47,125 bases of DNA, taken from the NCBI GenBank assembly GCA_014378765.1, contig JACMNA010000089.1:1-47125 (forward strand), read 5' to 3'. Of this stretch, positions 1-7,676 are shown one piece after another (the first letter of the stretch is position 1; every line of letters starts with the position of its first letter). The notes under the pieces were generated by a model. The model ran no database searches, was not told the DNA's origin, and worked only from the letters and a program-made list of their open reading frames with translations. This DNA is from Bdellovibrio sp. Its GTDB lineage: Bacteria > Bdellovibrionota > Bdellovibrionia > Bdellovibrionales > Bdellovibrionaceae. Made by a program: the position numbers and the translations under genes.

Positions 1-262
1 CCTGAATTTAGAATTTTTTGGCAACGGCTATTTAGGTTCGACCGAAACGTCCGTCGATACAAAACTTTTTGGAAACACTACGAAAAGCAAAGGAACACCT
101 GAGATGGTATTTGGTTTAGGTGCTTCGGCTATCGGCCGCGCTTTTGTTAAAAACTTTTTTGTTGTTTCAGAAATCGATCTTAAATTATTATATTCAAATA
201 ATATGAATCCCCAAACCGTTCCGGCGTTGGGGATTAGGCTCGGTTTAGGTTACCGTTTTTAA
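1..262 (+). CDS. C-terminal part of an outer-membrane beta-barrel-like protein (partial)
   Basis: The frame is open from base 2 to a TAA at 260-262 and continues beyond the left edge, so only about 86 residues are visible. The end alternates hydrophobic and polar residues and finishes in GLGYRF. A terminal aromatic residue, here Phe, is the usual signal by which the BAM complex recognises outer-membrane barrels. Glycine-rich strand-and-turn texture (for example FGLGASAIG) fits a small OmpA/OmpW-like barrel or another eight-strand porin-like protein. The family cannot be named from this fragment. It converges on the minus-strand SPOR gene with 12 bases between the stops. Confidence 0.6.
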   Translation, partial: LNLEFFGNGYLGSTETSVDTKLFGNTTKSKGTPEMVFGLGASAIGRAFVKNFFVVSEIDLKLLYSNNMNPQTVPALGIRLGLGYRF

Positions 263-274
263 GCAATAATATTA

Positions 275-1006
275 CTACTGAACTTTTTGAACGAAGGCCG
301 AAGTTAAGCTAGTCTTCTGCAAGAAATCTTTTTTGTAATCTTGTGCTTCTTTAAACGTTCCAAATAAGCCTACATTGACGCGGTACCAAGTTTGTCCGTT
401 GATTTGTGCGGGCACGGCCGAAGTTTTAAAGCCTTTGCCCTGAAGCTCTTTAGTTAACTTCTGCGCTTCATTTGCAGTCGGAAAAGCTCCGGCCTGCACG
501 GTAAAATGAAGGCTTGAGTCAGTTTTCGGTGGAATGCTAGCGACAGTTCTTTCAGGATCATTCGCTTTAGCTGCCGAAGCCCCTACTTTTACTGCAGGTT
601 TAGCGACGGCGGCAGCGCCATTAGTTGCAGCTGCCGCGCCATGCCCAGCAGGCGCCGCAATGGCATGAATTGGTTTCTCATCCGTCGTTGTTGCAATTAT
701 TTTTTCATCGGTGTTTGTAATTTCATTATCATCGGCGGCGAACTCTTCCGCGATTTTAGCCACCTCAGAATCTGTTAAAGCTGTTTCTTTACCCGGGGTC
801 GTTGCGGTCGCTTTGTCAGCGTGGGCATCGGTGGCCGTTGCAAATTCATGCGAATCTGCGGCCGGATGAGCTTGGGGCTCTAACTGGGCTAACTTGTATT
901 GACTGTCGGAATAAATTTTTCCGACGTAGATACCAACGGAAAAGGATAATGCACAAACTGTAAAAACTAGCGCTAACTTAATCATCGTATCCGTTTTTTG
1001 ACTCAT
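275..1006 (-). CDS. SPOR-domain membrane protein
   Basis: Likely a single-pass inner-membrane protein that binds denuded peptidoglycan at division or remodelling sites. One hydrophobic segment sits near the N-terminus (about residues 10-29, LALVFTVCALSFSVGIYVG). A long Ala/Thr/Asp/Lys-rich periplasmic linker follows, and then a C-terminal SPOR domain (about residues 165-240) with the typical start FTVQAGAF, the mid-domain WYRVNVGLF and the closing ...A..YKKDF. Two ATGs lie in tandem (1009 and 1006). The second has GAGG at a better distance, so it is chosen. SPOR proteins include FtsN, DedD and DamX, but the linker does not identify one of these, so no symbol is given. Confidence 0.85.
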   Translation of the reverse strand: MSQKTDTMIKLALVFTVCALSFSVGIYVGKIYSDSQYKLAQLEPQAHPAADSHEFATATDAHADKATATTPGKETALTDSEVAKIAEEFAADDNEITNTDEKIIATTTDEKPIHAIAAPAGHGAAAATNGAAAVAKPAVKVGASAAKANDPERTVASIPPKTDSSLHFTVQAGAFPTANEAQKLTKELQGKGFKTSAVPAQINGQTWYRVNVGLFGTFKEAQDYKKDFLQKTSLTSAFVQKVQ

Positions 1007-1089
1007 CATGGCCTCACAAAATAATGTTTTACCGACTTCTTCTAGTGTAACCTATGGACGAAAAAAGGGTCAATTCGGAGTAAAAAAAT

Positions 1090-1896
1090 ATGAAAAAGTC
1101 TAGGTATGAGGCCGCCGTCAAGGCCGTAAAGTTGGGGCGAGCCTGTTTATTGGGATATTTTGGAAAAATAAACCAGATTGAAGTGAAAGAAAAAGCGGGT
1201 TTGGTCAGCGAGGCCGATCGTGAGTGCGAGAATTTAATGAAAGCCTATCTAGAGCTTCATCACCCGGACATTGATTTTTTAGGCGAAGAAACAAGTCATC
1301 TTAATCACGTTGAATCTTTTAAATCCGCGTCGGGTGCCCGCTGGATTCTTGATCCCTTAGACGGTACTACAAATTATATTCACCAGTTTCCCATATTTTG
1401 TATTTCACTAGCCCTTGAAGTGAATGGTCAAATTGAACTTGGAATTATCGATATGCCAGTTTTGAATCAAACATGGACGGCTATTCGCGGTGAAGGGGCT
1501 TTTTGTAATGGTGAAAAAGTTTCGGTTTCTAAAACCGAAAAATTTTCTGATGCATTATTATCAACGGGCTTTTTTGCCGAAGACCCAGAGCATCTAGACG
1601 AACAATTAGTTATATTTTCGAAGTTAGTTCGAATCGCGCGTGGCGTGCGGCGACCCGGCGCTGCCGCTTACGATTTAGCTTTAGTCAGTTCAGGGGTGTT
1701 CGATTTATTTTGGGAAAAAAATTTAAAGCCGTGGGATACCGCGGCCGGACTGTTACTGATCGAAGAAGCCGGCGGAATTGTCAGAACTTACGAAGGAAAT
1801 CCGTATACGCCTTTTGAAAAAAGTGTAGTCGCCGGAAACCCAAAATTAGTAGAATGTTTTTTAAAAGAAATTCGCGATTTGCGAAAAAATTCATAA
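1090..1896 (+). CDS. suhB: Inositol monophosphatase family protein (SuhB-like)
   Basis: A cytoplasmic Mg2+-dependent phosphatase of the IMPase superfamily. The metal and phosphate motifs are all present: GEE at residues 65-67, DPLDGTTN at 88-95 and WDTAAG at 215-220 followed by LLIEEAGG. At 268 residues it has the normal family length. Family members hydrolyse myo-inositol 1-phosphate, and some (SuhB) also act in rRNA transcription antitermination. CysQ and fructose-bisphosphatase paralogues share these motifs, so the substrate is not settled, but the overall pattern is closest to SuhB. GGAG at 1077-1080 serves as ribosome binding site. The gene is divergent from the SPOR gene and is followed by 256 noncoding bases before fliL. 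Confidence 0.8.
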   Translation: MKKSRYEAAVKAVKLGRACLLGYFGKINQIEVKEKAGLVSEADRECENLMKAYLELHHPDIDFLGEETSHLNHVESFKSASGARWILDPLDGTTNYIHQFPIFCISLALEVNGQIELGIIDMPVLNQTWTAIRGEGAFCNGEKVSVSKTEKFSDALLSTGFFAEDPEHLDEQLVIFSKLVRIARGVRRPGAAAYDLALVSSGVFDLFWEKNLKPWDTAAGLLLIEEAGGIVRTYEGNPYTPFEKSVVAGNPKLVECFLKEIRDLRKNS

Positions 1897-1983
1897 ACAA
1901 ACCGTGAATTTATCTGGTCGAGTCGCTGGTCTGGGCGCCGACAAAATTCCAACAGGACCAGTCATGGTTACAACCTGTTTTTG

Positions 1984-2005
1984 CCTAGACGAAGTCGCGT
2001 CTAGG
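1984..2005. promoter_or_regulatory. Perfect 8-bp inverted repeat upstream of the flagellar operon
   Basis: The arms CCTAGACG and CGTCTAGG are separated by six bases (AAGTCG). No T-run follows, so this is not an obvious intrinsic terminator for the phosphatase gene. Its centre is about 100 bp upstream of the start expected from the sigma-54-like site at 2069-2085. That is the usual distance for an NtrC/FlrC-type enhancer-binding protein. A role as an operator or enhancer is inference. Confidence 0.4.
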
Positions 2006-2068
2006 GCGTGGAAGTTCATTTTTTTGACGTTGGTGACGCATAACCTAACTATCTATAGAAAAGTCTAG

Positions 2069-2085
2069 TTGGCATTTGTGTTGCT
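2069..2085 (+). promoter_or_regulatory. Possible sigma-54 (RpoN) promoter for the fliL-fliA operon
   Basis: The sequence TTGGCATTTGTGTTGCT resembles the -24/-12 consensus. GG at 2071-2072 and GC at 2083-2084 are separated by exactly ten bases, as sigma-54 requires. The -24 half reads TTGGCA and the -12 half reads TTGCT. Transcription would start near 2096, leaving a leader of about 57 bases before fliL. Flagellar middle genes depend on RpoN in Vibrio and Pseudomonas. That the same holds here is inference, and no RpoN or enhancer-binding protein gene is in the window. Confidence 0.45.
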
Positions 2086-2152
2086 CCGTAATTGATGGAA
2101 TCAAAGTATTAGAATATTCGAAGTACTGCAGCAATGAATCAAGGAGGATGAA

Positions 2153-2680
2153 TTGGCTGAAGAAAAAGCACCATCGACAGAAACACCAGCCGCCCCATCA
2201 ACTGGGCCTAAGCCCTACTTATTAATTACCCTGGTTGTTGTCAACATGCTGGTTGTCGCGTTTGTTGGTTTTATGGTTTGGAAATCTCGCCAAGCGCAAG
2301 AATCAAAACCAGGTATTGAACAAGTTATCGACGGCGAACATAAAACTCAAAACGAAGAAATTGGTAAGACCGAAGAAGTTGGAAAAGTTATTCCGCTTGA
2401 AACTTTCATCGTGAACTTAGCCGGTTCTAAGGGTCGTAAAGTTTTAAAAATTAATATGGAGCTTGAAGTTAAGGGCCAAGAAGTCATTCAAGAAATCGAT
2501 AACCGCAAAGCTCAAATCCGCGATTTCATTATCATAATTCTTTCAAGCAAAACGTATGACGAAGTCACAACTAAAGAGGGAAAAGACGCCCTTCGTAATG
2601 AAATTAAAGACAATGTTAACTCCTTTTTAAGTAAGGGAAAAATCGTCAACGTTTACTTCACTGAGTTTATTTACAATTAA
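2153..2680 (+). CDS. fliL: Flagellar basal body-associated protein FliL
   Basis: FliL is an inner-membrane protein that surrounds the stators at the flagellar base and supports torque and rotation under load. The 175-residue sequence has a Pro/Ala-rich cytoplasmic N-terminus and one membrane helix at about residues 21-43. A periplasmic stomatin-like FliL domain follows, beginning LETFIVNLAG and ending near VYFTEFIYN. The start is a TTG at 2153, supported by the strong Shine-Dalgarno AAGGAGG at 2141-2147. It is the first gene of the flagellar operon, as in many polar flagellates where fliL precedes fliM. Confidence 0.95.
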   Translation: MAEEKAPSTETPAAPSTGPKPYLLITLVVVNMLVVAFVGFMVWKSRQAQESKPGIEQVIDGEHKTQNEEIGKTEEVGKVIPLETFIVNLAGSKGRKVLKINMELEVKGQEVIQEIDNRKAQIRDFIIIILSSKTYDEVTTKEGKDALRNEIKDNVNSFLSKGKIVNVYFTEFIYN

Positions 2681-2717
2681 TAATTTATAAAAATTATTAT
2701 ATTAAGGGGCGCATAGC

Positions 2718-3719
2718 ATGAATCAAATATTATCCCAAAGTGAAGTCGATGCGCTCTTAGCCGCGGTCACCGATGGTGAAATCAAAACGGCCGATGGCAG
2801 CACACCTTCAAACGTAAGTAGTATAAAGGAAGATACACGTAATATTATATCTTACGACTTAACCAGTCAGGACCGTATTATTCGTGGCCGTTTACCGCAG
2901 CTTGAAGTTATTTACGAGAAATTTATGCGTTCGTTTCGCGTTTCCTTATCATCAGCTCTACGTAAAATCGCTTCTATAACGTTAACCTCGACCGAATTTT
3001 TAAAATTTGGCGAATTTATTAATACTTTACCCATTCCGACGTGCATGAGTGTCTTACGTTTTAACAACCTACGTGGATCGGCTTTATTCGTGATTGAGGC
3101 GAAACTGGCTTATGCGTTAGTGGATTCATTTTTTGGCGGTGCAGACCGCCCTTACGCGAAACTAGACGGTAAAGAATTCACGCCGATTGAATTGCAGATT
3201 GTTAAGAAGGTAGTTGAATTGGCAATTAATGATTTAGAACAGTCTTGGTCGACGATCGAAAAAATTGGATGTTCATTTCAGCGTACCGAAATCAATCCGC
3301 AGTTTGTGGGTATCGTGCCACCGACCGACGTGGTTATTGCTTCAACTTTTGACGTTGAGCTTGAACAAGCTTCGGGAACAATTTCAATCGTAATTCCTTA
3401 TTCAACGATTGAACCCATTAAGCATAAATTATCAACGGGTTTTCAAGTTGAGTCGGATCAAACCGATAAAAAACTTTGGACCTCAATCATCAAAGAGCAG
3501 CTGTTAGATACCGACGTCGATATTAAAGTTAACTTAGGTGAGACCGAAATTAAATTAAAAGATTTAATGACGCTTAAGGTGGGCGATATCATTCCGCTAA
3601 CGCAGGACTCTTCGGGTGAACTCGACGTGCAAATCGAGAACGTCAAAAAATTTAAGGGCTATTACGGTGTTCACCACGGAACCGTAGCGATGCAAATTAC
3701 AAAACAAATTGAAAAATAA
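2718..3719 (+). CDS. fliM: Flagellar motor switch protein FliM
   Basis: FliM is the C-ring component that binds phosphorylated CheY and switches the direction of rotation. The N-terminal LSQSEVDALLAA (residues 5-16) is the conserved CheY-P binding helix. The CheC-like middle domain and the C-terminal SpoA (FliN-like) domain follow, the latter near residues 255-325 (VNLGETEIKLKDLMTLKVGD). The length, 333 residues, is normal. The ATG is preceded by AAGGGG. It sits 37 bases after fliL and 27 before fliN, in the standard order. Confidence 0.97.
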   Translation: MNQILSQSEVDALLAAVTDGEIKTADGSTPSNVSSIKEDTRNIISYDLTSQDRIIRGRLPQLEVIYEKFMRSFRVSLSSALRKIASITLTSTEFLKFGEFINTLPIPTCMSVLRFNNLRGSALFVIEAKLAYALVDSFFGGADRPYAKLDGKEFTPIELQIVKKVVELAINDLEQSWSTIEKIGCSFQRTEINPQFVGIVPPTDVVIASTFDVELEQASGTISIVIPYSTIEPIKHKLSTGFQVESDQTDKKLWTSIIKEQLLDTDVDIKVNLGETEIKLKDLMTLKVGDIIPLTQDSSGELDVQIENVKKFKGYYGVHHGTVAMQITKQIEK

Positions 3720-3746
3720 GCAACTAGTTAAGTTACAGGGGGAATA

Positions 3747-4100
3747 ATGGGAAATGATGCAGCAGATAATTTTGGCGAGCCAGCTGATGAAAAAGTAAAG
3801 TCCATCAACGAGCACGAAACAAAATCAACCGGAGTAAAAGATAGAAATCTAGATTTAATTTTAGATATTCCATTGAAACTTACGGTTGAATTGGGTCGGA
3901 CGAAAATGCCCGTCAGCGAACTTCTTAACTTAACTCAAGGGTCGGTCATTGAATTGTCAAAACTAGCCGGTGAGCCAATGGAAGTATTAGTGAATGACAA
4001 ATTAATCGCCCGCGGTGAAGCCGTAGTGGTAAATGAAAAATTTGGTGTTCGCTTAACTGATATTATCTCGCCATCTGAACGAATTGAGCATTTAAAATGA
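3747..4100 (+). CDS. fliN: Flagellar motor switch protein FliN
   Basis: FliN is the SpoA-domain protein that forms the bottom of the C-ring and docks the FliH/FliI export ATPase complex. The 117-residue product has a hydrophilic 30-residue head and then one SpoA domain, from LILDIPLKLTVELGRTKM to VRLTDIISPSERI. The motif GSVIELSKLAGEP is the characteristic FliN core. A strong ribosome site (AGGGGG) precedes the ATG. Its stop codon overlaps the ATG of the next gene (ATGA at 4097-4100), pointing to translational coupling with fliO. Confidence 0.95.
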   Translation: MGNDAADNFGEPADEKVKSINEHETKSTGVKDRNLDLILDIPLKLTVELGRTKMPVSELLNLTQGSVIELSKLAGEPMEVLVNDKLIARGEAVVVNEKFGVRLTDIISPSERIEHLK

Positions 4101-4756
4101 TGAAGTCAGCCGTATTGATATTACTAATAGCAAATTTTTCACTTCCAGCAATTGCGGCAACCGAAATGGCGTCCCCTGCGTCAATCGTTACCACTGAGGC
4201 AGTTGTTGAAGAACCAGCCATTACGGTTACAGCGGCGGCGATTGCGCCGATTGAAGCTAAATTGCCTGAAGATCAGATTCCGCTAACAATTACGGCCGCA
4301 AAAAAGCCGGTTGAAGCGGGTGGTAATTCAACTCGTCTGTTATTTACTGGATTTGTTTTACTTACGCTATTGGGCACGGCTTACTACTTCGTTAGAAAGT
4401 ATAAAGTTTCTAATAAGATCAATAAGTCTAATATGCAGATTAAAGTATTATCGCAGCACTATTTAGGTCCAAAAAAGAGCTTAGCTATTATTCGCGTTTC
4501 GGGCGAATCAATTTTGATTGGCGTTACTGACACAAATATTTCAATGATCAAATCATTATCACTTATTGACGATGAAGTGCCACAAGACGCACCACAAAGC
4601 TTTAATGATTCATTAGAGCAACAAAACCGGGCGAACAACGCCACGAAGATTAATAACACGCGTGGAATGGTTGATGAATTAGATGAAGAGTTCTCATTTG
4701 CTGGAATTAAAGATTCAGTTTCAAAAAAAATTAAATCAATGAGGAATTTTTCATGA
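4097..4756 (+). CDS. fliO: Flagellar biosynthesis protein FliO
   Basis: FliO is a scaffold that helps assemble the FliP ring of the flagellar export gate. Residues 1-20 look like a signal peptide (ILLIANFSLPAIAA). A Val/Ala/Pro-rich periplasmic stretch follows, then one membrane helix (about 80-99) and a cytoplasmic FliO domain with KVLSQHYLGPKKSLAIIRV. The family is poorly conserved, so position between fliN and fliP is strong support. At 219 residues it is longer than enterobacterial FliO because of the periplasmic stretch and a hydrophilic tail. Two ATGs lie in tandem at 4097 and 4100. The end overlaps the fliP start by four bases. Confidence 0.9.
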   Translation: MMKSAVLILLIANFSLPAIAATEMASPASIVTTEAVVEEPAITVTAAAIAPIEAKLPEDQIPLTITAAKKPVEAGGNSTRLLFTGFVLLTLLGTAYYFVRKYKVSNKINKSNMQIKVLSQHYLGPKKSLAIIRVSGESILIGVTDTNISMIKSLSLIDDEVPQDAPQSFNDSLEQQNRANNATKINNTRGMVDELDEEFSFAGIKDSVSKKIKSMRNFS

Positions 4757-5496
4757 AGTTGTTGAAGTTAATTTTACCGTTAGCCGTTTTATTTGTGGGT
4801 TCTTGGGCATTCGCGCAGGTGACCTTACCAACTTTCAATATGGGTTTTAAAACTTCGCAAAGCCCTAATGAGGTTGTTAACGCAATAAAAATGGTTTTGG
4901 TTTTAACGGTATTAACTTTAGCCCCAGCTATTCTAATTATGATGACAGGTTTTACTCGCATTTTGATTGTACTTTCATTTTTACGCCAAGCTTTGGGCGT
5001 ACAACAAATGCCACCAAATCAATTGTTAGTGGGATTATCACTGTTCTTAACTTTTTTCGTAATGGGACCGGCTTTTACCGAAATCAATCAAAAAGCAGTC
5101 GTGCCTTTTATGGCCGGCACAATTTCCCAAGATGTAGCATTAGAAAATACTTTAGGTCCTTTGCGTCGCTTTATGTTTAACCAAACGCGCGATCAAGATT
5201 TGGCTCTTTTCATTAAGTTGGCTCAGGTTGAAAAACCAAAAACCCGTGCTGATGTTCCAACGCTGGTACTAGTTCCATCATTTATTATTTCTGAATTAAA
5301 AACTGCGTTTATGATTGGTTTTATCGTTTTCTTGCCATTCTTAATTATAGATATTTTGGCGGCCAGCGTACTTATGGCAATGGGTATGATGATGGTTCCG
5401 CCGGTCGTTATTTCGTTGCCGTTTAAAATTATGCTTTTTGTTCTAGTAGATGGTTGGAGTTTATTAATTGGTTCAATGGTTAAGAGCTTCGGCTAA
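4753..5496 (+). CDS. fliP: Flagellar export gate protein FliP
   Basis: FliP forms the pentameric core of the type III export gate in the inner membrane. The 247-residue product has a cleavable signal peptide (about residues 1-21, ending SWAFA). The FliP-family membrane segments follow, with characteristic stretches TRILIVLSFLRQALGVQQMP and VPSFIISELKTAFMIGF. Length is normal. The ATG lies within the end of fliO. The next gene, fliQ, starts 14 bases after the stop. Confidence 0.97.
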   Translation: MKLLKLILPLAVLFVGSWAFAQVTLPTFNMGFKTSQSPNEVVNAIKMVLVLTVLTLAPAILIMMTGFTRILIVLSFLRQALGVQQMPPNQLLVGLSLFLTFFVMGPAFTEINQKAVVPFMAGTISQDVALENTLGPLRRFMFNQTRDQDLALFIKLAQVEKPKTRADVPTLVLVPSFIISELKTAFMIGFIVFLPFLIIDILAASVLMAMGMMMVPPVVISLPFKIMLFVLVDGWSLLIGSMVKSFG

Positions 5497-5510
5497 GTAA
5501 AGAGGATTAA

Positions 5511-5786
5511 ATGACTGACGATATCGTTATACAATTAGGACAAGACGCTTTGAAAACCTTAGCCATGGTTTCAGCGCCCTTATTATTAAGCACGTTGGTC
5601 ATTGGTTTAATCATAAGTATTTTTCAAGCTCTTACGCAAATTAATGAGAACACTTTAACGTTTGTTCCGAAAATGGCGGTCATTGCCATCGTACTGATTT
5701 TAGCCGGGCCCTGGATGCTTGATACCATGACCGTTTACACTTCAAATCTTTTTGACAGTATCGCCACGATTGTAAGAGGAAATTAA
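5511..5786 (+). CDS. fliQ: Flagellar export gate protein FliQ
   Basis: FliQ is a small two-helix membrane protein packed around the FliP/FliR gate. The 91-residue product has two hydrophobic hairpin helices (about residues 17-40 and 54-76) and the family signature ISIFQALTQINENTLTFVPK. A ribosome site AGAGGA precedes the ATG. Its TAA shares one base with the ATG of fliR at 5786. Confidence 0.96.
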   Translation: MTDDIVIQLGQDALKTLAMVSAPLLLSTLVIGLIISIFQALTQINENTLTFVPKMAVIAIVLILAGPWMLDTMTVYTSNLFDSIATIVRGN

Positions 5787-6571
5787 TGTTTAACGTTTCT
5801 CAGTTGAATGAAATTCAAATCTTAATGTTTGGGCTTATTCTACTAAGAATGTCGGCGTTTGTTATTTCGGCAGCGATTTTTAGCTCGCCGACAATTCCCG
5901 TTTCGCTTAAAGTTTTATTTTCGGTCGTATTGACCTTAGTGGTTTTTAAAACGGTGGCGACGAATGAAGCGTTAGTTCGATTGCATGAGTTAGAAAATAG
6001 TCTATTAATTTTAGCCGCGCGCGAATTAGCAATTGGTATTGCCCTGGGATTTATTACCCGCATGTTTTTTTTCGCGCTATCTATGGCCGGCGAATTAGTT
6101 TCGGTTTCTTTGGGCTTAGGCCAAGCGCAAATATTTAATCCGATGGTGGGTTCAATGGGAAATGCCATGGAGCAGTTTTACGTAATTATCGGCACGCTTA
6201 TTTATCTTTCATTAAACGGCCACCACATGATGATTCACGGAATCGTGCAAAGCTTTTCAATTAGCGAAGTGGCTTCCATTCATTTTAATTACGAATCATT
6301 CGTGGAAATGACGATGAAAGCTCAAGGCTTTTTCGTGATGGGTATTCGGATTGCCGCCCCAGTTTTAATTTCAATGATCATGGTACAAGTTGGAGTCGCC
6401 TTATTAAGTCGTGCGGTTCCGCAAATTAACGTGATGTCGACGTCAGCTTCCATCACGACGCTAATTGGTTTTACAATTATTTTTATTAGTTTGCCGCTAC
6501 TGGTTATGCAGATGACGGGGTTGATGGATTTAACCCAGCTAGAGTTTTTTAAGTTTATAAAAGCCATTTAA
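5786..6571 (+). CDS. fliR: Flagellar export gate protein FliR
   Basis: FliR is the single-copy subunit of the FliP5Q4R1 gate. The 261-residue product has about six hydrophobic segments and FliR-family stretches such as ELAIGIALGFITRMFFFAL and FNPMVGS. Length is normal. Its start overlaps the fliQ stop by one base and flhB begins 10 bases after its stop, so the genes are probably translated in coupled fashion. Confidence 0.96.
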   Translation: MFNVSQLNEIQILMFGLILLRMSAFVISAAIFSSPTIPVSLKVLFSVVLTLVVFKTVATNEALVRLHELENSLLILAARELAIGIALGFITRMFFFALSMAGELVSVSLGLGQAQIFNPMVGSMGNAMEQFYVIIGTLIYLSLNGHHMMIHGIVQSFSISEVASIHFNYESFVEMTMKAQGFFVMGIRIAAPVLISMIMVQVGVALLSRAVPQINVMSTSASITTLIGFTIIFISLPLLVMQMTGLMDLTQLEFFKFIKAI

Positions 6572-6581
6572 AAGGAATTAA

Positions 6582-7676
6582 ATGTCAGAAGATCAGGGCG
6601 AGAAAACCGAAGAAGCAACCGACGCACGCCGCGAAGAATTTCGCAAGCGCGGCCAAGTTGCCATGACACGTGAATTAAGCACGGCGATCTTCTTTTTAGT
6701 AGCGGCCGGCCTGATTTACGTTTCAGGACGTTATTTCTTACAAAATATTTATGATGTTTTCACGCGCGCCATGGGTGGCGAGCTGATTGCAAAAATTCGT
6801 GAAGGACAAATTTCAGAAATCCTCAGTTTTATTGGATACAAAGTTGTTATTTTAACGTCGCCCATATTTTTTATTTCTTTAATCATCGGCATCGGTTCGC
6901 AACTGATGCAAACGGGGCTTTTGCAGATCGAAGACGCGATTTCGCCCAACTTTAATAAATTAAATCCAATGAATGCCTTAGGCCGAATTTTCTCGATGAA
7001 GGGTGTCTTTGAATTATTCAAATCTATTTTAAAAATGACGGCCGTCGGTACCATTATGTACCTTCTTTTAAAATCTGAAATAAAACAAATTCCTTACCTA
7101 TCAGGGTTAAGTATCGAGCAAATGCTAACTTACCTGGGCGGCGTGCTATTTAAATTATTAACGGGCACGGGTATGTTCATGTTGGTATTAGCCATTGGTG
7201 ATTACTTTTTTCAACGTTGGCAGCTTGAAAAAGAAATGATGATGACCAAGCAAGAAATCAAAGAAGAACACAAGTCACGAGATGGTGACCCGATGGTTAA
7301 GGCCCGCATTCGTAAAGTGCAACGTGAATTAGCGACCCGCAAAATGATGACTGAAATTCCTAAAGGTGACGTGGTTATTACAAATCCTACGCATATTGCG
7401 GTCGTTATTAAGTACTCGGCCAATCTACCGGCCCCGCAGCTAATTGCGAAGGGCGCCGATTACATGGCTGAACGAATCAAGCAAATCGCCCGCGACAATA
7501 ATATTCCGATCATTGAAAACAAACCACTAGCGCGCACGATTTTTAAAACCATGAAAATTGGCCAAGTGATTCCACGTGATCTGTTCGTCGCGGTGGCTGA
7601 AGTGCTTTCGTATGTTTACCGTTTACGTCGTAAGAAAAGAAAACCGACGAACACCCAAGCTGAGAGAGGTCTATAG
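6582..7676 (+). CDS. flhB: Flagellar export switch protein FlhB
   Basis: FlhB sets substrate specificity of the flagellar export apparatus by autocleavage between Asn and Pro. The sequence starts with the hydrophilic EKTEEATDARREEFRKRGQV typical of the family, followed by four membrane segments. The cytoplasmic domain carries the NPTH cleavage motif at about residues 268-271. The charged linker before it (MMMTKQEIKEEHKSRDGDP) is characteristic. Length, 364 residues, is normal. The stop overlaps the GTG start of flhA at 7676. Confidence 0.97.
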   Translation: MSEDQGEKTEEATDARREEFRKRGQVAMTRELSTAIFFLVAAGLIYVSGRYFLQNIYDVFTRAMGGELIAKIREGQISEILSFIGYKVVILTSPIFFISLIIGIGSQLMQTGLLQIEDAISPNFNKLNPMNALGRIFSMKGVFELFKSILKMTAVGTIMYLLLKSEIKQIPYLSGLSIEQMLTYLGGVLFKLLTGTGMFMLVLAIGDYFFQRWQLEKEMMMTKQEIKEEHKSRDGDPMVKARIRKVQRELATRKMMTEIPKGDVVITNPTHIAVVIKYSANLPAPQLIAKGADYMAERIKQIARDNNIPIIENKPLARTIFKTMKIGQVIPRDLFVAVAEVLSYVYRLRRKKRKPTNTQAERGL

